Shown: positions 7,534 to 16,823, counted from the stretch's first letter. The stretch is DNA of 45,174 nt from Frankia torreyi (GCF_000948395.1 NZ_JYFN01000006.1:1-45174); one strand, 5' to 3'. Translations and numbers: made by a program. Notes: a model not told the origin generated them from the letters alone.

Positions 7534-8592
7534 TCAGGCGCCGCGGCGGCGGCGGGCGATCTCGGCCAGCGCGATGCCGGCGGCGACCCCGGCGTTGAGG
7601 GACTCGACCGCCCCGGCCATCGGGATGCGGATCGTCACGTCGCAGCGCTGCTCGACCAGCCGGGACAGCCCGCGCCCCTCGGACCCGATGACCAGGACGA
7701 TCGGATCGGTGGCCATCTCGAGCTCGTCGATCGTCGTGTCGGCGTCCGCGGCGAGCCCGACGACGAACAGGCCGGCCTCGGCGTAGGACACGAGGGTCCT
7801 GGCGAGGTTGGTGGCCCGGGCGACCGGCAGCCGGGCGGCGGCACCCGCCGACGTCTTCCAGGCGGCGGCGGTCATCCCGGCGGCGCGGCGCTCGGGTACC
7901 AGGACGCCGTGGGCGCCGAAGGCCGCCGCGGAGCGCACCACGGCACCGAGATTGCGGGGATCGGTGACGCCGTCGAGCGCGACCACCAGACCGGGAGCCG
8001 CGGCGCGCGCCCGGGCCAGCAGGTCGTCGGGATGGGTGTAGCGGAACGGCGGGACCGCCAGGGCGAGCCCCTGATGCGGCGCCGTGCCGCACATGCGGTC
8101 GAGGTCCGGGCGGGCGACGTCGACCACCGCGATCCCCGCCCGAGCGGCAAGGCGGCGGGCGTCGGCGAGCCGCTCGTCGAAGTCGAGCCCGCCGGCGACG
8201 TAGAGGCTCGACGCCGGCACCCCGGCCCGCAGCGCCTCGACCACCGCGTTGCGGCCGACGACCAGCTCGTCGGCTTCGGCACGCCGCGCGCGCGGACCCC
8301 CCTGCCCGGCCTGACCCGTCTGGGCGGCGTCGGCGGCGCCGGGGCGGCCAGCGGTGGCCCGCCCCCGCTCCCCGCCCTGCGCGGCCCTGGTCGCGGCGGC
8401 CGCGCGGCGCTGAGCGGGATGGCCGGGACGCAGATGGGCGGGCGGGGTCGCGCCCCGGCCCTCCAGGGCCTTGCGGCCCTGGCCGCCGCTGCCGGCACCG
8501 GCTCCCTTGCGATGCGAACCCGCCTTGCCGGCCCGGCCGCCCTGCCCGCCCCGGGCGATCCCGCCGCCGCCCCGGCGCGCGGCGCCGGCCAT
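7534..8592 (-). CDS. rlmB: 23S rRNA (guanosine-2'-O-)-methyltransferase RlmB
   Basis: A SPOUT-class (TrmH family) enzyme that methylates a 23S rRNA guanosine using S-adenosylmethionine. The first 105 residues are a low-complexity Gly/Ala/Arg-rich tail, typical of actinobacterial members. A SpoU substrate-binding domain follows ([14 protein letters not shown], then LYVAGGLDF). The catalytic knot domain is complete: [41 protein letters not shown] and [20 protein letters not shown]. The ATG at 8592 (MAGAARR) matches the usual family start and is preferred over the GTG at 8601. In mycobacteria cysS lies directly upstream in the same operon. Here a 4-kb plus-strand gene trio separates them, so this gene needs its own promoter. 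Confidence 0.92.
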   Translation of the reverse strand: MAGAARRGGGGIARGGQGGRAGKAGSHRKGAGAGSGGQGRKALEGRGATPPAHLRPGHPAQRRAAAATRAAQGGERGRATAGRPGAADAAQTGQAGQGGPRARRAEADELVVGRNAVVEALRAGVPASSLYVAGGLDFDERLADARRLAARAGIAVVDVARPDLDRMCGTAPHQGLALAVPPFRYTHPDDLLARARAAAPGLVVALDGVTDPRNLGAVVRSAAAFGAHGVLVPERRAAGMTAAAWKTSAGAAARLPVARATNLARTLVSYAEAGLFVVGLAADADTTIDELEMATDPIVLVIGSEGRGLSRLVEQRCDVTIRIPMAGAVESLNAGVAAGIALAEIARRRRGA

Positions 8593-9326
8593 CAGTGCCA
8601 CCGACCGGCGTGCGCCGCGGAAATGACCATGTGACCACGGTATACGGCCGGCGCCGGGGACGCGGCCGGCCTCGACCCCGGCCGGGACCGGCCGGTTTCG
8701 GCCCGCCCGCCGACCAGGCAGGGGCCCCCGGTCGGGGGTCCGGCGGGCCCGAACCCGGCCACCTGCCGCGACATGGTCGTTCGGGACTGTCCGGCGCCCT
8801 ATCCTGAGGCGGCAGTCCCACGCCGGTGACCTGGGTGGTCCCGGCCGCCCTCGGCCAGGTCAGGAGGGTTCGGTGTGCGTCGCTCGCCACGCGTCATCAC
8901 GCGGTCGCGGACCGCGGCTCGGGCGCGTGCCGTGCTGAGCTCCGGCGAGGTGCGGGCCGAGGACGGGCCGGGACCGGCCGGCCATGCCGATGCCCCGGCA
9001 CCGGCATGGCCGCCACCATCGTCGGCCCTCGCCCCTTACGCTCTCTTAAGGTTGCGCGCCGACGGAGGGGGATGCACCGGGACCTGGCCCGCCCACGGCG
9101 ATCTACGTCATCGACGGGCCCCGGGGGAACCTGGGAGAATACGTCCCCATGGCTCCACAATGACCAGCTCGACGCGTGTGACCAGTTCGTCCTGTCGCCG
9201 GCCGTGCGCCTCCGGCGTCGCGGAGCGACGGCGACGAGCTCCGATGACCGGACCAGCAGGGGCAGGAGGCACCCAGCACATGGCTCTGCGCACACCGCCC
9301 GCACGCGAACGTTCCCTTCCGGTGGC
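8593..9326. other. Intergenic region between rlmB and the phosphatase gene
   Basis: No supportable gene. The plus-strand frame at 8875-9330 lacks domain-like sequence and its frame bias is weak. A perfect 10-bp inverted repeat (GGCCATGCCG/CGGCATGGCC) spans 8980-9011. An AT-leaning spot (TTACGCTCTCTTAAGG, near 9034) could hold a promoter. The region must serve divergent rlmB and phosphatase transcripts. Confidence 0.45.
8980..9011. other. Perfect 10-bp inverted repeat
   Basis: GGCCATGCCG (8980-8989) and CGGCATGGCC (9002-9011) flank a 12-base loop. It is a possible protein-binding site or leader hairpin in the divergent rlmB/phosphatase interval. Confidence 0.6.
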
Positions 9327-10442
9327 ATGACGGTGGACCTCAACCCGCACGACGACGCCCCCACGGTGGCTTACCAGCTCACCGGCAGCGGGGCCTTCGA
9401 CCCCGACGACGACCTGGGCCGCTGCCCCGTGTGCGCGGCGCCGGTGTACTCGGACGACCACTACTGCGAGGTCTGCGGGCATCCGCTGGAAGGCCCGGAC
9501 CCGGCGCACGGTGACGCCGACCACAGCGAGGTCGACCTCGGCGAGCTGGCCGGGGTGTGCGACCGGGGCGTGCGCCACACGACCAACGAGGACGCGATGG
9601 GGCTCGCCGTCGTCTACGGCACGCTCATCGCGGTGGTGTGCGACGGGGTCTCGACCACGCCCGGTTCCGGTCAGGCCTCGGCCGCCGCCGCGGCCACCGC
9701 GATGGCGGTGCTCGCGGACGCGGTGCGGGCCCACGGGCCCGGTCATCCGGTCCACCACGACACCCGCCCGCCCCGCGGCGGCAGCGCGGCCGACGCCATG
9801 CTGGACATCCTGGAGCCGGCGTACCCGGAGTACGACGAGCCGCGCACCGCGCCGCGGGCGATCGTCGGGGGCTTCTCCCCGGAGGACGCCGAGGCCGCGC
9901 TGCACGCCGCCGTCGACGCCGCACAGGCCACGATCGCCCAGCTCAGCGCGGCCGAGGGGCGGATGGCCCCGTCGTGCACCTTCGCCGCCGCCATCGTCAC
10001 CCCGCCGACCCCCGACGGTCCCGGCATGGTCACCGTCGGCTGGGTCGGCGACAGCCGCGTCTACCTGCTCGGACCGCGCTGGTGCGAGCGGCTGACCTCG
10101 GACGACACCTGGGCCGCCGAGGCCGCCCGGGCGGGTCTCATCCCCGCCAACGAGGCCGAGACGCATCGGCGCGCGCACACGCTGACCCGCTGGCTCGGTG
10201 GCGACGTCGAGGACGTGGCCCCGCACACGGAGATCTTCCCGATCGAGGCGCCGGCCACGGTGCTCGTGTGCTCCGACGGGCTGTGGAACTACGCCTCCCG
10301 GCCGGATGTCATGGCCTCGCTGGTCAACCAGCTCCCGCCGCGCTGCACGGCGATCGACGTCGCCCGCCACCTCGTCGACTTCGCCATCGACGCCGGTGGC
10401 CACGACAACATCACCGTGGTCGCCGCCCGGGTGGATCACTGA
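9327..10442 (+). CDS. Zinc-ribbon PP2C-type serine/threonine phosphatase
   Basis: A 371-aa metal-dependent protein phosphatase. Residues 33-50 form a zinc ribbon (Cys33, Cys36, Cys47, Cys50: CPVC and CEVC). The PP2C domain (about 75-370) has its key motifs: DRGVRHTTNEDA, VVCDGVS, VGWVGDSRVYLLG, LVCSDGLWNY and GGHDNITVVAARV, which include the metal-binding aspartates. No membrane segment is seen, so it is probably cytoplasmic. The ATG at 9327 is the only sensible start in frame, although its ribosome site is weak. The stop overlaps the start of the vWA gene (TGATG), so the two are translationally coupled. The expected role is removing phosphate from Ser/Thr sites, perhaps on the FHA partner. 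No kinase gene is visible in the window. Confidence 0.9.
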   Translation: MTVDLNPHDDAPTVAYQLTGSGAFDPDDDLGRCPVCAAPVYSDDHYCEVCGHPLEGPDPAHGDADHSEVDLGELAGVCDRGVRHTTNEDAMGLAVVYGTLIAVVCDGVSTTPGSGQASAAAAATAMAVLADAVRAHGPGHPVHHDTRPPRGGSAADAMLDILEPAYPEYDEPRTAPRAIVGGFSPEDAEAALHAAVDAAQATIAQLSAAEGRMAPSCTFAAAIVTPPTPDGPGMVTVGWVGDSRVYLLGPRWCERLTSDDTWAAEAARAGLIPANEAETHRRAHTLTRWLGGDVEDVAPHTEIFPIEAPATVLVCSDGLWNYASRPDVMASLVNQLPPRCTAIDVARHLVDFAIDAGGHDNITVVAARVDH

Positions 10443-11848
10443 TGGGCGCGTTCACCGCGGAGGTCTACCAGAACGAGTACCTTCCGGCCGGCGGGACGGA
10501 CGTGCACGCCGTCGTCACCGTGACGTCGACCGGCCGGCCCGACGGCCCGGACGGCCTCGCCGGCGAGGTCTCCCCGCACGGCTCCCGCCCGCCCGACTCC
10601 CCGCCGACCCACGACTCCCCGCCGACCCACGACTCCCCGCCGGCCCCTGGGTCCCCGTCAGCCCACGGGTCCCCGCCGCCGGCCGGATCGCGGCGCCCGG
10701 AACTCGCCGAGGTCCTCCTGCTCGACTGCTCGGGCTCGATGGCGAACCCGCCGGAGAAGATCGCCCAGGCGCGCCACGCGGCGTGCGCTGCCGTCGACTG
10801 TCTGCCCGACGGCGTGTGGTTCGCGATCGTCCGCGGCACCGGCGCCGCCGGCATGATCTACCCGGACAGCCCGCACCTGGTGGCCGCCTCGGCCGTCACC
10901 CGCGAGCAGGCCCGCCTCGCGGTGAGCCGGATGGAGCCGCACGGCGGCACCGCCATCGGCCGCTGGCTGGACCTGGCGCGGGCGCTGACGGGAACCCGGC
11001 CGCAGGCCATCGCGCACGCGCTGCTGCTCACCGACGGCCAGAACGGCGAGCTGGCGACGGACCTGGCAGCGGCCGTCGCCGCGGCCCGTGGGCGGTTCCA
11101 GTGCGACTGCCGGGGCATCGGCACCGACTGGCGCGTCGCCGAGCTGCGACTGATCGCGACGAACCTGCTGGGCACCGTCGACGCGATCGGCAGCCCGAAC
11201 GAGCTCGTCGCGGACTTCACCAGCGTGGTCGCGACCGCCACCAGCCGAGCCACCGACCGGGTGGCGCTGCGGGTGTGGACCCCGCGCGGCGCCGAGGTGG
11301 GGTTTCTGCGGGAGGTCTCCCCCATGCTGCGCGATCTGCGGGCCGAGGCGACCACATCCGACGATCACAGCGTCGACTACCCTACCGGCGCGTGGGGAAC
11401 GGAGTCGCGCGACTACCACCTGAACATCCGGGTGCCGGCCCGGCCGGTCGGAACCGAGGCGCTGGCCGCGCGGGTCAGCCTCGTCATCGACGGCCGGGAG
11501 ACGTCGCAGGCGCTGGTGAGAGCGATATGGACGGACGACGAGACGCGCTCCACCCGGGTCAGCGCGGCCGTCGCCCACTACACCGGGCAGGCCGAGCTGA
11601 CGGCCTCGGTGGTGCGTGGCCTGGAGGCGCGTCAGTCCGGCGACGAGGCCACTGCAACACTGTTGCTCGGACGCGGGGCCCAGTTGGCGCTCGCCTCCGG
11701 CAACGAAGACACCTACCGCCTCCTACAGAAGGTGGTTCACATCGACAATGCCACAACAGGTACGGTTCGGTTGAAGAAGAACGTCAAGAAGATCGATGAG
11801 ATGGTCCTTGACACACGGTCGACGAGGACCCTCCGGGTGAACCGGTGA
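10442..11848 (+). CDS. von Willebrand factor A domain protein
   Basis: A 468-aa protein with a short N-terminal beta segment (MGAFTAEVYQNEYL) and a Pro/Ser/Asp/His repeat linker (about 48-80; PPTHDS and PPAPGS units). The vWA domain (about 88-270) has an intact metal-ion site: D95-C-S97-G-S99, then a Thr in PHGGTAIG and an Asp in LLLTDGQNGE. The C-terminal part (about 275-440) is beta-rich and lacks membrane helices. It ends in a helical segment (DEATATLLLGRGAQLAL). vWA domains bind partner proteins through Mg2+. The start overlaps the phosphatase stop and the FHA gene starts 15 bases later, indicating one operon. Confidence 0.9.
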   Translation: MGAFTAEVYQNEYLPAGGTDVHAVVTVTSTGRPDGPDGLAGEVSPHGSRPPDSPPTHDSPPTHDSPPAPGSPSAHGSPPPAGSRRPELAEVLLLDCSGSMANPPEKIAQARHAACAAVDCLPDGVWFAIVRGTGAAGMIYPDSPHLVAASAVTREQARLAVSRMEPHGGTAIGRWLDLARALTGTRPQAIAHALLLTDGQNGELATDLAAAVAAARGRFQCDCRGIGTDWRVAELRLIATNLLGTVDAIGSPNELVADFTSVVATATSRATDRVALRVWTPRGAEVGFLREVSPMLRDLRAEATTSDDHSVDYPTGAWGTESRDYHLNIRVPARPVGTEALAARVSLVIDGRETSQALVRAIWTDDETRSTRVSAAVAHYTGQAELTASVVRGLEARQSGDEATATLLLGRGAQLALASGNEDTYRLLQKVVHIDNATTGTVRLKKNVKKIDEMVLDTRSTRTLRVNR

Positions 11849-11863
11849 TCAGGTGAGGGCACG

Positions 11864-13216
11864 TTGCCCTGCGGGGCACCTGTCTCACGACCCGACTACT
11901 GCGATCGGTGCGGAATTGGGATCATGAGTGGTCAGGAGAGGTACGAATACCGTCCGGACGACGGCGGTCGGTCTCCCTATGGGACGGACGAGCCCGGCGG
12001 CCAGCGTCGGCGTGGCCCGTCACAGGCGGACGGCCCGGACGCGGCGGGGGGTTACGACCCGCTGGGCATCCGGCGCTCGCCGGCCGACCAGTCCAGCGTG
12101 GCGGATCCGCCGCGCGGCGGCGACCCGTACGGCGGGTACGGCCGCGACGGCTACGCCGACCAGCCACGCGGCGGTCGCGGCTACCAGGCGGACCCGTACG
12201 ACGAGCCGGGCGGGTACGACCGTGATCCCTACGCCCGACGGCGCGACGACCGGCCGGGTGCCGACGACCGGGCCGACCGCGGACGCGACCCCTACGGACG
12301 CGACGACCGCGCCCCCGCCGGCTACCCCGACGCCGACCGCGACCCCTACGGCCGCGCCCCCGACGACCGGGCCGACCGGGCCGACCGCGGACGCGACCCC
12401 TACGGACGCGACGACCGCGCCCCCGCCGGCTACCCCGACGCCGACCGCGGCGGGTACCCGCCGGCCCGGGAGGGCCGCGGGGCGGGTGGCTACGGCGAGG
12501 ACCTGGACCGCGAGTCCGACACCCACCGCCGCAGCCGGCGTGACGACGGGTACGGCTATGAGGCCGATCCGCTGGGCCTCGACCCGGGCGCGGCGCCCGC
12601 GGGGGCGCCCGAGCGGAGCCTGCCTGGCCGCAGCGGGGATCCGCGGCACACCACCGATCCCCGCTACGCCCGACCCGGAGGCGATCCGCGGCTCGACGAC
12701 CCGCGGCTGAGCGACCCCGACCTCGGCGACCCGCGCCACGACGCCGGACGGGGCGGCCGGCGCGATCCGATCGCCGACGACCCGCGCGGCGCCGGCGGGT
12801 GGGACCGCGACCGTCCCCCGACGGGGGCCACCGTCTGGGAGGCCATCGTCGAGGCGGAGCGCGAGTACTACGACAGCGGCGACGACCACCGGGTGCCGTT
12901 CCCGACCTTCTACCCGCGCCGCGTCTTCGCGCTCGCCGGCGCGCAGATGCTCGTCGGCCGGCGCAGCGAGTCGCGTGGCATCCACCCGGACATCGACCTG
13001 TCCGGCGCGCCGGAGGATCCGGGCATCTCGCGCAGCCACGCGTTGTTCGAGCAGCTCCCCGACGGCGGCTACGCCGTGCGCGACCCCGGCTCGACCAACG
13101 GCACCCGACTCAACGACGAGCCGGACCCGATCGAACCCGGGCAGCCCGTCCCGCTCCGGGACGGCGACCGCGTCTACCTGGGTGCCTGGACACGCATCAC
13201 GCTGCGCGCCCGCTGA
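11864..13216 (+). CDS. FHA-domain protein with N-terminal zinc-ribbon-like motif
   Basis: A 450-aa adaptor that should bind phosphothreonine. I choose the TTG at 11864 because AGGTGAGG lies 6 bases upstream and the frame then begins with a Cys-rich ribbon-like sequence (CGAPVSRPDYCDRCG) resembling the phosphatase's. The ATG at 11924 would lose it. Residues about 25-320 are a disordered Asp/Arg/Tyr/Gly/Pro-rich region with RDPYGRDDRAPAGYPDADR units, partly from a 76-bp DNA duplication. The FHA domain (about 360-450) shows LVGRRSESRGIHPDIDL, ISRSHALFE, DPGSTNGTRLND and LRDGDRVYLGAWTRITL, with the conserved Arg, Ser, His and Asn. Third gene of the PP2C-vWA-FHA operon. Confidence 0.9.
   Translation: MPCGAPVSRPDYCDRCGIGIMSGQERYEYRPDDGGRSPYGTDEPGGQRRRGPSQADGPDAAGGYDPLGIRRSPADQSSVADPPRGGDPYGGYGRDGYADQPRGGRGYQADPYDEPGGYDRDPYARRRDDRPGADDRADRGRDPYGRDDRAPAGYPDADRDPYGRAPDDRADRADRGRDPYGRDDRAPAGYPDADRGGYPPAREGRGAGGYGEDLDRESDTHRRSRRDDGYGYEADPLGLDPGAAPAGAPERSLPGRSGDPRHTTDPRYARPGGDPRLDDPRLSDPDLGDPRHDAGRGGRRDPIADDPRGAGGWDRDRPPTGATVWEAIVEAEREYYDSGDDHRVPFPTFYPRRVFALAGAQMLVGRRSESRGIHPDIDLSGAPEDPGISRSHALFEQLPDGGYAVRDPGSTNGTRLNDEPDPIEPGQPVPLRDGDRVYLGAWTRITLRAR
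12266..12449. repeat. 76-bp perfect direct repeat inside the FHA gene
   Basis: Bases 12266-12341 and 12374-12449 are identical, separated by 32 bases. The repeat shift (108 bases) is a multiple of three, so the frame is kept. It doubles a GRDPYGRDDRAPAGYPDADR segment of the disordered region and probably arose by recent tandem duplication. Confidence 0.9.
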
Positions 13217-13221
13217 TCGAC

Positions 13222-13252
13222 CGGCGCCGGCCCGGAAGTCGGGCCGGCGCCG
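13222..13252. terminator. Bidirectional terminator-like hairpin
   Basis: A perfect 13-bp stem (CGGCGCCGGCCCG / CGGGCCGGCGCCG) with a GAAGT loop lies 6 bases after the FHA stop. It also lies downstream of the converging cysS. No U tract. Confidence 0.75.
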
Positions 13253-13373
13253 AGCGTCGCGCGGAGTCGTCGTCTGCCCGGGTGGTGCGACCGGCCGACA
13301 ACCAGCGCGCCGTCGTGGCCGGGGGCCTGGCCGGGCGGCAGCCCCACGACTGCGGGGCCGCCGCCGGGCGGAC

Positions 13374-14903
13374 TCAGGCCAGGTACCAGCGCTGCCCTTC
13401 GGGGGTGTCCTCGACGATGAGACCGGCGGCCGCGAGCCGCGAGCGGATCGAGTCGGCCTCCGCGTAGTCCTTCCGTGCCCGCGCCGCCGAGCGCAGATCC
13501 AGCGCGATCTGCATGACCCCGTCGAGCGCGGGCCGCAGCTCGGCGCCGGCGGAGGGCCACTGCTCGTGCGGGTCGAGCCCGAGAACGCCGAGCATCCGGC
13601 GGGTGACGTCGACCCAGCCCGCCAGCTTGCGGCTGTGCGCCTTCGACAGCACCTGGTTGCCCTGGCCGACCGCGCCGAAGACGGCCGCGAGCGCGCGGCC
13701 GACCGCGAGATCGTCGTCCATGGCCGCCGCGAAGTCCGCCCACACCCGCTGCGGGGTCAGCCCCGCCTCGGCGTCCCCCGCCGTGCCGCCCACGGCCTCG
13801 CTACCGGGCCCGCCCCGGGCGGTCCGTCCCCTTCGCCCAGCCCCCGCCGCAGCCGGGCCGTCGTCGGCCGCCAGGGCCGCCGCCTCACCCGGGCCGCCGA
13901 GGATGTCCAGCGCGTTGCGGACGAAGGTCTCCACCCGGTCGTGCGCGGCGGCCGACTCGCCCAGCGCCTCCGGGGTGTACTCAAGCGTCGAGCGGTAGTG
14001 CGCCGACAACAGGTGATAGCGCAGTACCTGGGGGCGGACGACATCGAGGGCGTCGGCGACGAGCACCGAGTTCCCGAGCGACTTCGACATCTTCGTGCCG
14101 CCGGTGGTCAGCAGCCCGACGTGCATCCAGTACCGGGCCATCTCGCCGGCCGCGCCACCGCCGGCGCCGCCCGCCGCGCAGACCGTCTGCGCCCGCTCGT
14201 TCTCGTGGTGCGGGAAGACCAGGTCGAGCCCGCCGCCATGGATGTCGAAGGCCGGGCCGAGGTACTTGCCGGCCATCGCCGAGCACTCCAGGTGCCAGCC
14301 GGGACGACCGTCGCCCCAGGGCGAGGACCAGAACGGCTCGCCGGGCCGGGCGGCCTTCCACAGCGCGAAGTCCCGCGGATCGGCCTTGCCGGGCTCCGAC
14401 TCCGCCGAGGGCAGCATGGCGTCCGGCCGCTGGTGGGACAGGACCCCGTACTCGGCGAAGGAACCGACCCGAAACCAGACCGAGCCCGCGCCGGCGTAGG
14501 CGTGGCCGCCGGCGATCAGCGCGGAGATCAGCGCGATCATCTCCGGGATGTGTCCCGTCGCGCGCGGCTGGATCGTCGGCGGCAGGATGCCGATCGTGCG
14601 ATAGGCGTCGTCGAAGGCACGGGTCTGACGGGTGGCGAGCTCCCAGACCGAGGTGCCGTCCCGGTCCGCATTGATGATGATCTTGTCGTCGATGTCGGTC
14701 ACGTTCTGGACGAGCGTCACCTCGTGCCCGGACTGCACCAGCCACCGGCGCAGAAGGTCGAACGGCAGGGCCGTGCGGACGTGGCCCACGTGCGGCGGCG
14801 ACTGCACGGTGGGTCCACACACGTAGACGCCCACGTGACCGGGGCGCAGCGGCTCAAATGGCCGCACGCGCCGCCTGCGCGTGTCGTAGAGGTGGAGACC
14901 CAT
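13374..14903 (-). CDS. cysS: Cysteinyl-tRNA synthetase
   Basis: Charges tRNA-Cys with cysteine using ATP. At 509 aa it fits the class I CysRS family (about 460-480) plus an insertion. The HIGH-type motif is PHVGHVR near residue 38, and the KMSKS motif is exact (TKMSKSLGNS). Zinc ligands are visible in YVCGPTV, HLECSAM and FPHHENE. A Gly/Ala-rich insertion (about 360-395) separates the catalytic core from the DALR-type tRNA-binding domain, and the C-terminus has the usual ARKDYAEADSIRSRL helix. The start is the ATG at 14903 (MGLHLYDT). The minus-strand order ispD-ispF-PPOX gene-cysS matches a conserved actinobacterial operon with one extra gene. Confidence 0.95.
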   Translation of the reverse strand: MGLHLYDTRRRRVRPFEPLRPGHVGVYVCGPTVQSPPHVGHVRTALPFDLLRRWLVQSGHEVTLVQNVTDIDDKIIINADRDGTSVWELATRQTRAFDDAYRTIGILPPTIQPRATGHIPEMIALISALIAGGHAYAGAGSVWFRVGSFAEYGVLSHQRPDAMLPSAESEPGKADPRDFALWKAARPGEPFWSSPWGDGRPGWHLECSAMAGKYLGPAFDIHGGGLDLVFPHHENERAQTVCAAGGAGGGAAGEMARYWMHVGLLTTGGTKMSKSLGNSVLVADALDVVRPQVLRYHLLSAHYRSTLEYTPEALGESAAAHDRVETFVRNALDILGGPGEAAALAADDGPAAAGAGRRGRTARGGPGSEAVGGTAGDAEAGLTPQRVWADFAAAMDDDLAVGRALAAVFGAVGQGNQVLSKAHSRKLAGWVDVTRRMLGVLGLDPHEQWPSAGAELRPALDGVMQIALDLRSAARARKDYAEADSIRSRLAAAGLIVEDTPEGQRWYLA

Positions 14904-14950
14904 CTGTCAAGGGTACGGCTCCGGCCCCGGCGGCGGGTACGCAGCCCGTG

Positions 14951-15343
14951 TCAGCCGACCGTCAGCACCCGGTCGGCCACGACCCGGATGACGAGCCGGA
15001 CCTCGCCCGGATCGTCCCACCGGTAGATGTCACCGGTGTACTTCAGCGACAGCCGGTCGATCAGCTCCCGGCCCCCCTGCTCGGTGAGCGTGGCCGTGCC
15101 GCGCACCTCGACGTACGAGTAGGGGTCGTCCTGGTCGAGGAACATCAGCCCGACCCGCGGATCACGGGCGATGTCCCGTTCCTTCGCACGTCCGCGCGCC
15201 GTGGACAGCAGCAGCTCGTCCTCGTCACGATCCACCCAGAGCACGGTCATCCGCGGCGAGCCGTCGGCCTGGACCGTGGCCAGGACGACGTAGGTCCGCG
15301 CGTCCGCGAGGGCCCGCACCGGCTCGGGAAGGCGACCAGCCAT
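14951..15343 (-). CDS. PPOX-class (F420/FMN split-barrel) oxidoreductase
   Basis: A 130-aa single-domain split-barrel protein. The sequence shows the pattern of F420- or FMN-dependent pyridoxamine 5'-phosphate oxidase-like enzymes: YVVLATVQADGSPRMTVLWVD, LLLSTARGRAKERDIARDPRVGLMF and YVEVRGTATLTEQGGRELIDRL. Members reduce or oxidise small molecules. The substrate is unknown, and the cofactor (F420 is likely in actinobacteria) is inferred from family resemblance. The ATG at 15343 is preferred over the GTG at 15346 because GAGGAG lies 4 bases before it. It lies between cysS and ispF on the same strand and may be co-transcribed. Confidence 0.85.
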   Translation of the reverse strand: MAGRLPEPVRALADARTYVVLATVQADGSPRMTVLWVDRDEDELLLSTARGRAKERDIARDPRVGLMFLDQDDPYSYVEVRGTATLTEQGGRELIDRLSLKYTGDIYRWDDPGEVRLVIRVVADRVLTVG

Positions 15344-15456
15344 CACACTCCTCGGGCTCCTCGGGGAGCGGCCAACGACGGCTCAGCCTTTCATTCACCG
15401 CCGGCACACTACCGAGCGATGACGGATCGGCATACCCGCTCGGACGCGGCCGGAGC

Positions 15457-16014
15457 TCAGGCGCGCACGACCAGGGCCGTGGCGATCGCCGCGAGCCCCT
15501 CACCCCGGCCGGTCAGGCCGAGCCCGTCGGTGGTCGTCGCCGACAGGCTCACCGAGGCGCCCAGGGCCGCGGACATCGCCGCCTGGGCCTGCTCACGGCG
15601 CGCCGCCATCCGCGGGCGGTTGCCGATGACCTGCACCGACACGTTCCCGATCACCCAGCCACCGACGGCGAGCAACCGGGCCGTCTCGGCCAGCAGGACC
15701 GCACCGGACGCCCCCGCGTACTCCGGCCGGTCGGTGCCGAACACCTTCCCCAGATCGCCGAGACACGACGCGGTGAGCAATGCGTCACAGGTCGCGTGCG
15801 CGGCGACGTCCCCGTCCGAGTGCCCGGCGAGGCCCGTCTCTCCCGGCCACTCCAGGCAGGCAACCCAGCACGGCCGACCGGCCGCGAACGGGTGCACGTC
15901 GACGCCGATGCCCACGCGCGGCAGCACCGCGGTCGTCACCGCGCTCGAGGCCGGCGCCGGGCGGTCGGTGGGCGCCACGCCGCCATCCGCCGGCTGGGGC
16001 GTGTCCGGGCTCAC
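15457..16014 (-). CDS. ispF: 2-C-methyl-D-erythritol 2,4-cyclodiphosphate synthase
   Basis: Fifth step of the MEP isoprenoid pathway: cyclises the CDP-ME 2-phosphate to MEcPP and releases CMP. At 185 aa it is the family's about 158 residues plus a 30-residue N-terminal extension. Motifs: [10 protein letters not shown] with metal ligands Asp and His, [32 protein letters not shown], and the C-terminal [21 protein letters not shown]. The start overlaps the end of ispD by 4 bases (ATGA), so the two are translationally coupled. Confidence 0.95.
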   Translation of the reverse strand: MSPDTPQPADGGVAPTDRPAPASSAVTTAVLPRVGIGVDVHPFAAGRPCWVACLEWPGETGLAGHSDGDVAAHATCDALLTASCLGDLGKVFGTDRPEYAGASGAVLLAETARLLAVGGWVIGNVSVQVIGNRPRMAARREQAQAAMSAALGASVSLSATTTDGLGLTGRGEGLAAIATALVVRA

Positions 16015-16823
16015 CCGAGGCTCCGGACATCCGAGCCAGCGCGCACGTCCGCGCCACCGCGCGGGTCGGTCCCACCGCGGGGGTCGGTCCCACCGCGGGG
16101 GTCCGCAGCCGCGCGGGGGTCGCCCGGGGCGCAGCGGGCAAGCAACGCCTCGGCGAGTACGAGATCGGGCGGTTGGGTCACCTTGAACGCCTCCTGAGCG
16201 CCGGGGATGGTCGTCACCGGCACCCCGAGAGCCTCCACCAGGCCGGCGTCGTCCGTCGCCGGAATGTCCTGCAGGGCATACGCGGCGGTGAGCACGTCAC
16301 GCCGGAATCCCTGCGGGGTCTGCACCGCCCGCAGCCGGTCGCGGGGCGGGGTGCGGATCACCCGGCCGTCCGGGCCGACCTCCTTGACGGTGTCCGTCAG
16401 GCCGAGCACGGGGATCACCGCCGGATGACCGGCCAGCACTGCCGCGGCGACCGCGTCAACGAGCGCAGGCGGAGTCAACGGCCTGGCCGCGTCGTGGACG
16501 AGGACGACGGAGACGTCCTCGTCGATCGCGCGCAGGGCCCGGCGGACCGAATCCACCCGCTCCGCGCCGCCCGCGATCACGCGCACGTCCCGCCCGAGCA
16601 GTTGAGCCACGACCTCGACCAGAGTCGGCGGTGCCGCCACGACGATCTGCGTCACCGACTCCGAACGCCGCAGCGCCTCGATCGAACGCACCAGCATGGG
16701 CCTACCGCCCAGGGCTCGCAGAGCCTTCGGGGTACCCCCGCCCAGCCGCTCGCCGCGGCCGGCAGCCGGCACGATCGCCGCGACCCGCGGGCCGCTCGCC
16801 CGCGACTGGAGACCTTCGCCCAT
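16011..16823 (-). CDS. ispD: 2-C-methyl-D-erythritol 4-phosphate cytidylyltransferase
   Basis: Third step of the MEP pathway: joins MEP and CTP to give CDP-ME. The nucleotide-binding motif is [19 protein letters not shown]; the usual Gln after PK is Ala here. Further motifs are [34 protein letters not shown] and [13 protein letters not shown], and it ends in the core with a substrate-binding [10 protein letters not shown] non-family tail of about 35 residues has TDPRGG repeats from an 18-bp DNA repeat. The ATG at 16823 is chosen because GGGAGGT lies 6 bases upstream; longer frames are unlikely. Usually paired with ispF, as here. Confidence 0.93.
   Translation of the reverse strand: MGEGLQSRASGPRVAAIVPAAGRGERLGGGTPKALRALGGRPMLVRSIEALRRSESVTQIVVAAPPTLVEVVAQLLGRDVRVIAGGAERVDSVRRALRAIDEDVSVVLVHDAARPLTPPALVDAVAAAVLAGHPAVIPVLGLTDTVKEVGPDGRVIRTPPRDRLRAVQTPQGFRRDVLTAAYALQDIPATDDAGLVEALGVPVTTIPGAQEAFKVTQPPDLVLAEALLARCAPGDPRAAADPRGGTDPRGGTDPRGGADVRAGSDVRSLG
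16063..16098. repeat. 18-bp tandem repeat in the ispD 3' end
   Basis: Two exact copies of GGGTCGGTCCCACCGCGG with degenerate copies on both sides. It encodes the TDPRGG repeats of the IspD C-terminal tail. Confidence 0.85.

Noticed and set aside
8875..9330. 151-aa plus-strand frame before the phosphatase gene
   Set aside because: No ribosome site, no domain-like sequence, and its end overlaps the real phosphatase start.
12020..13039. 339-aa minus-strand frame opposite the FHA gene
   Set aside because: Val/Gly/Ala-rich antisense of a repetitive coding region; no independent evidence.
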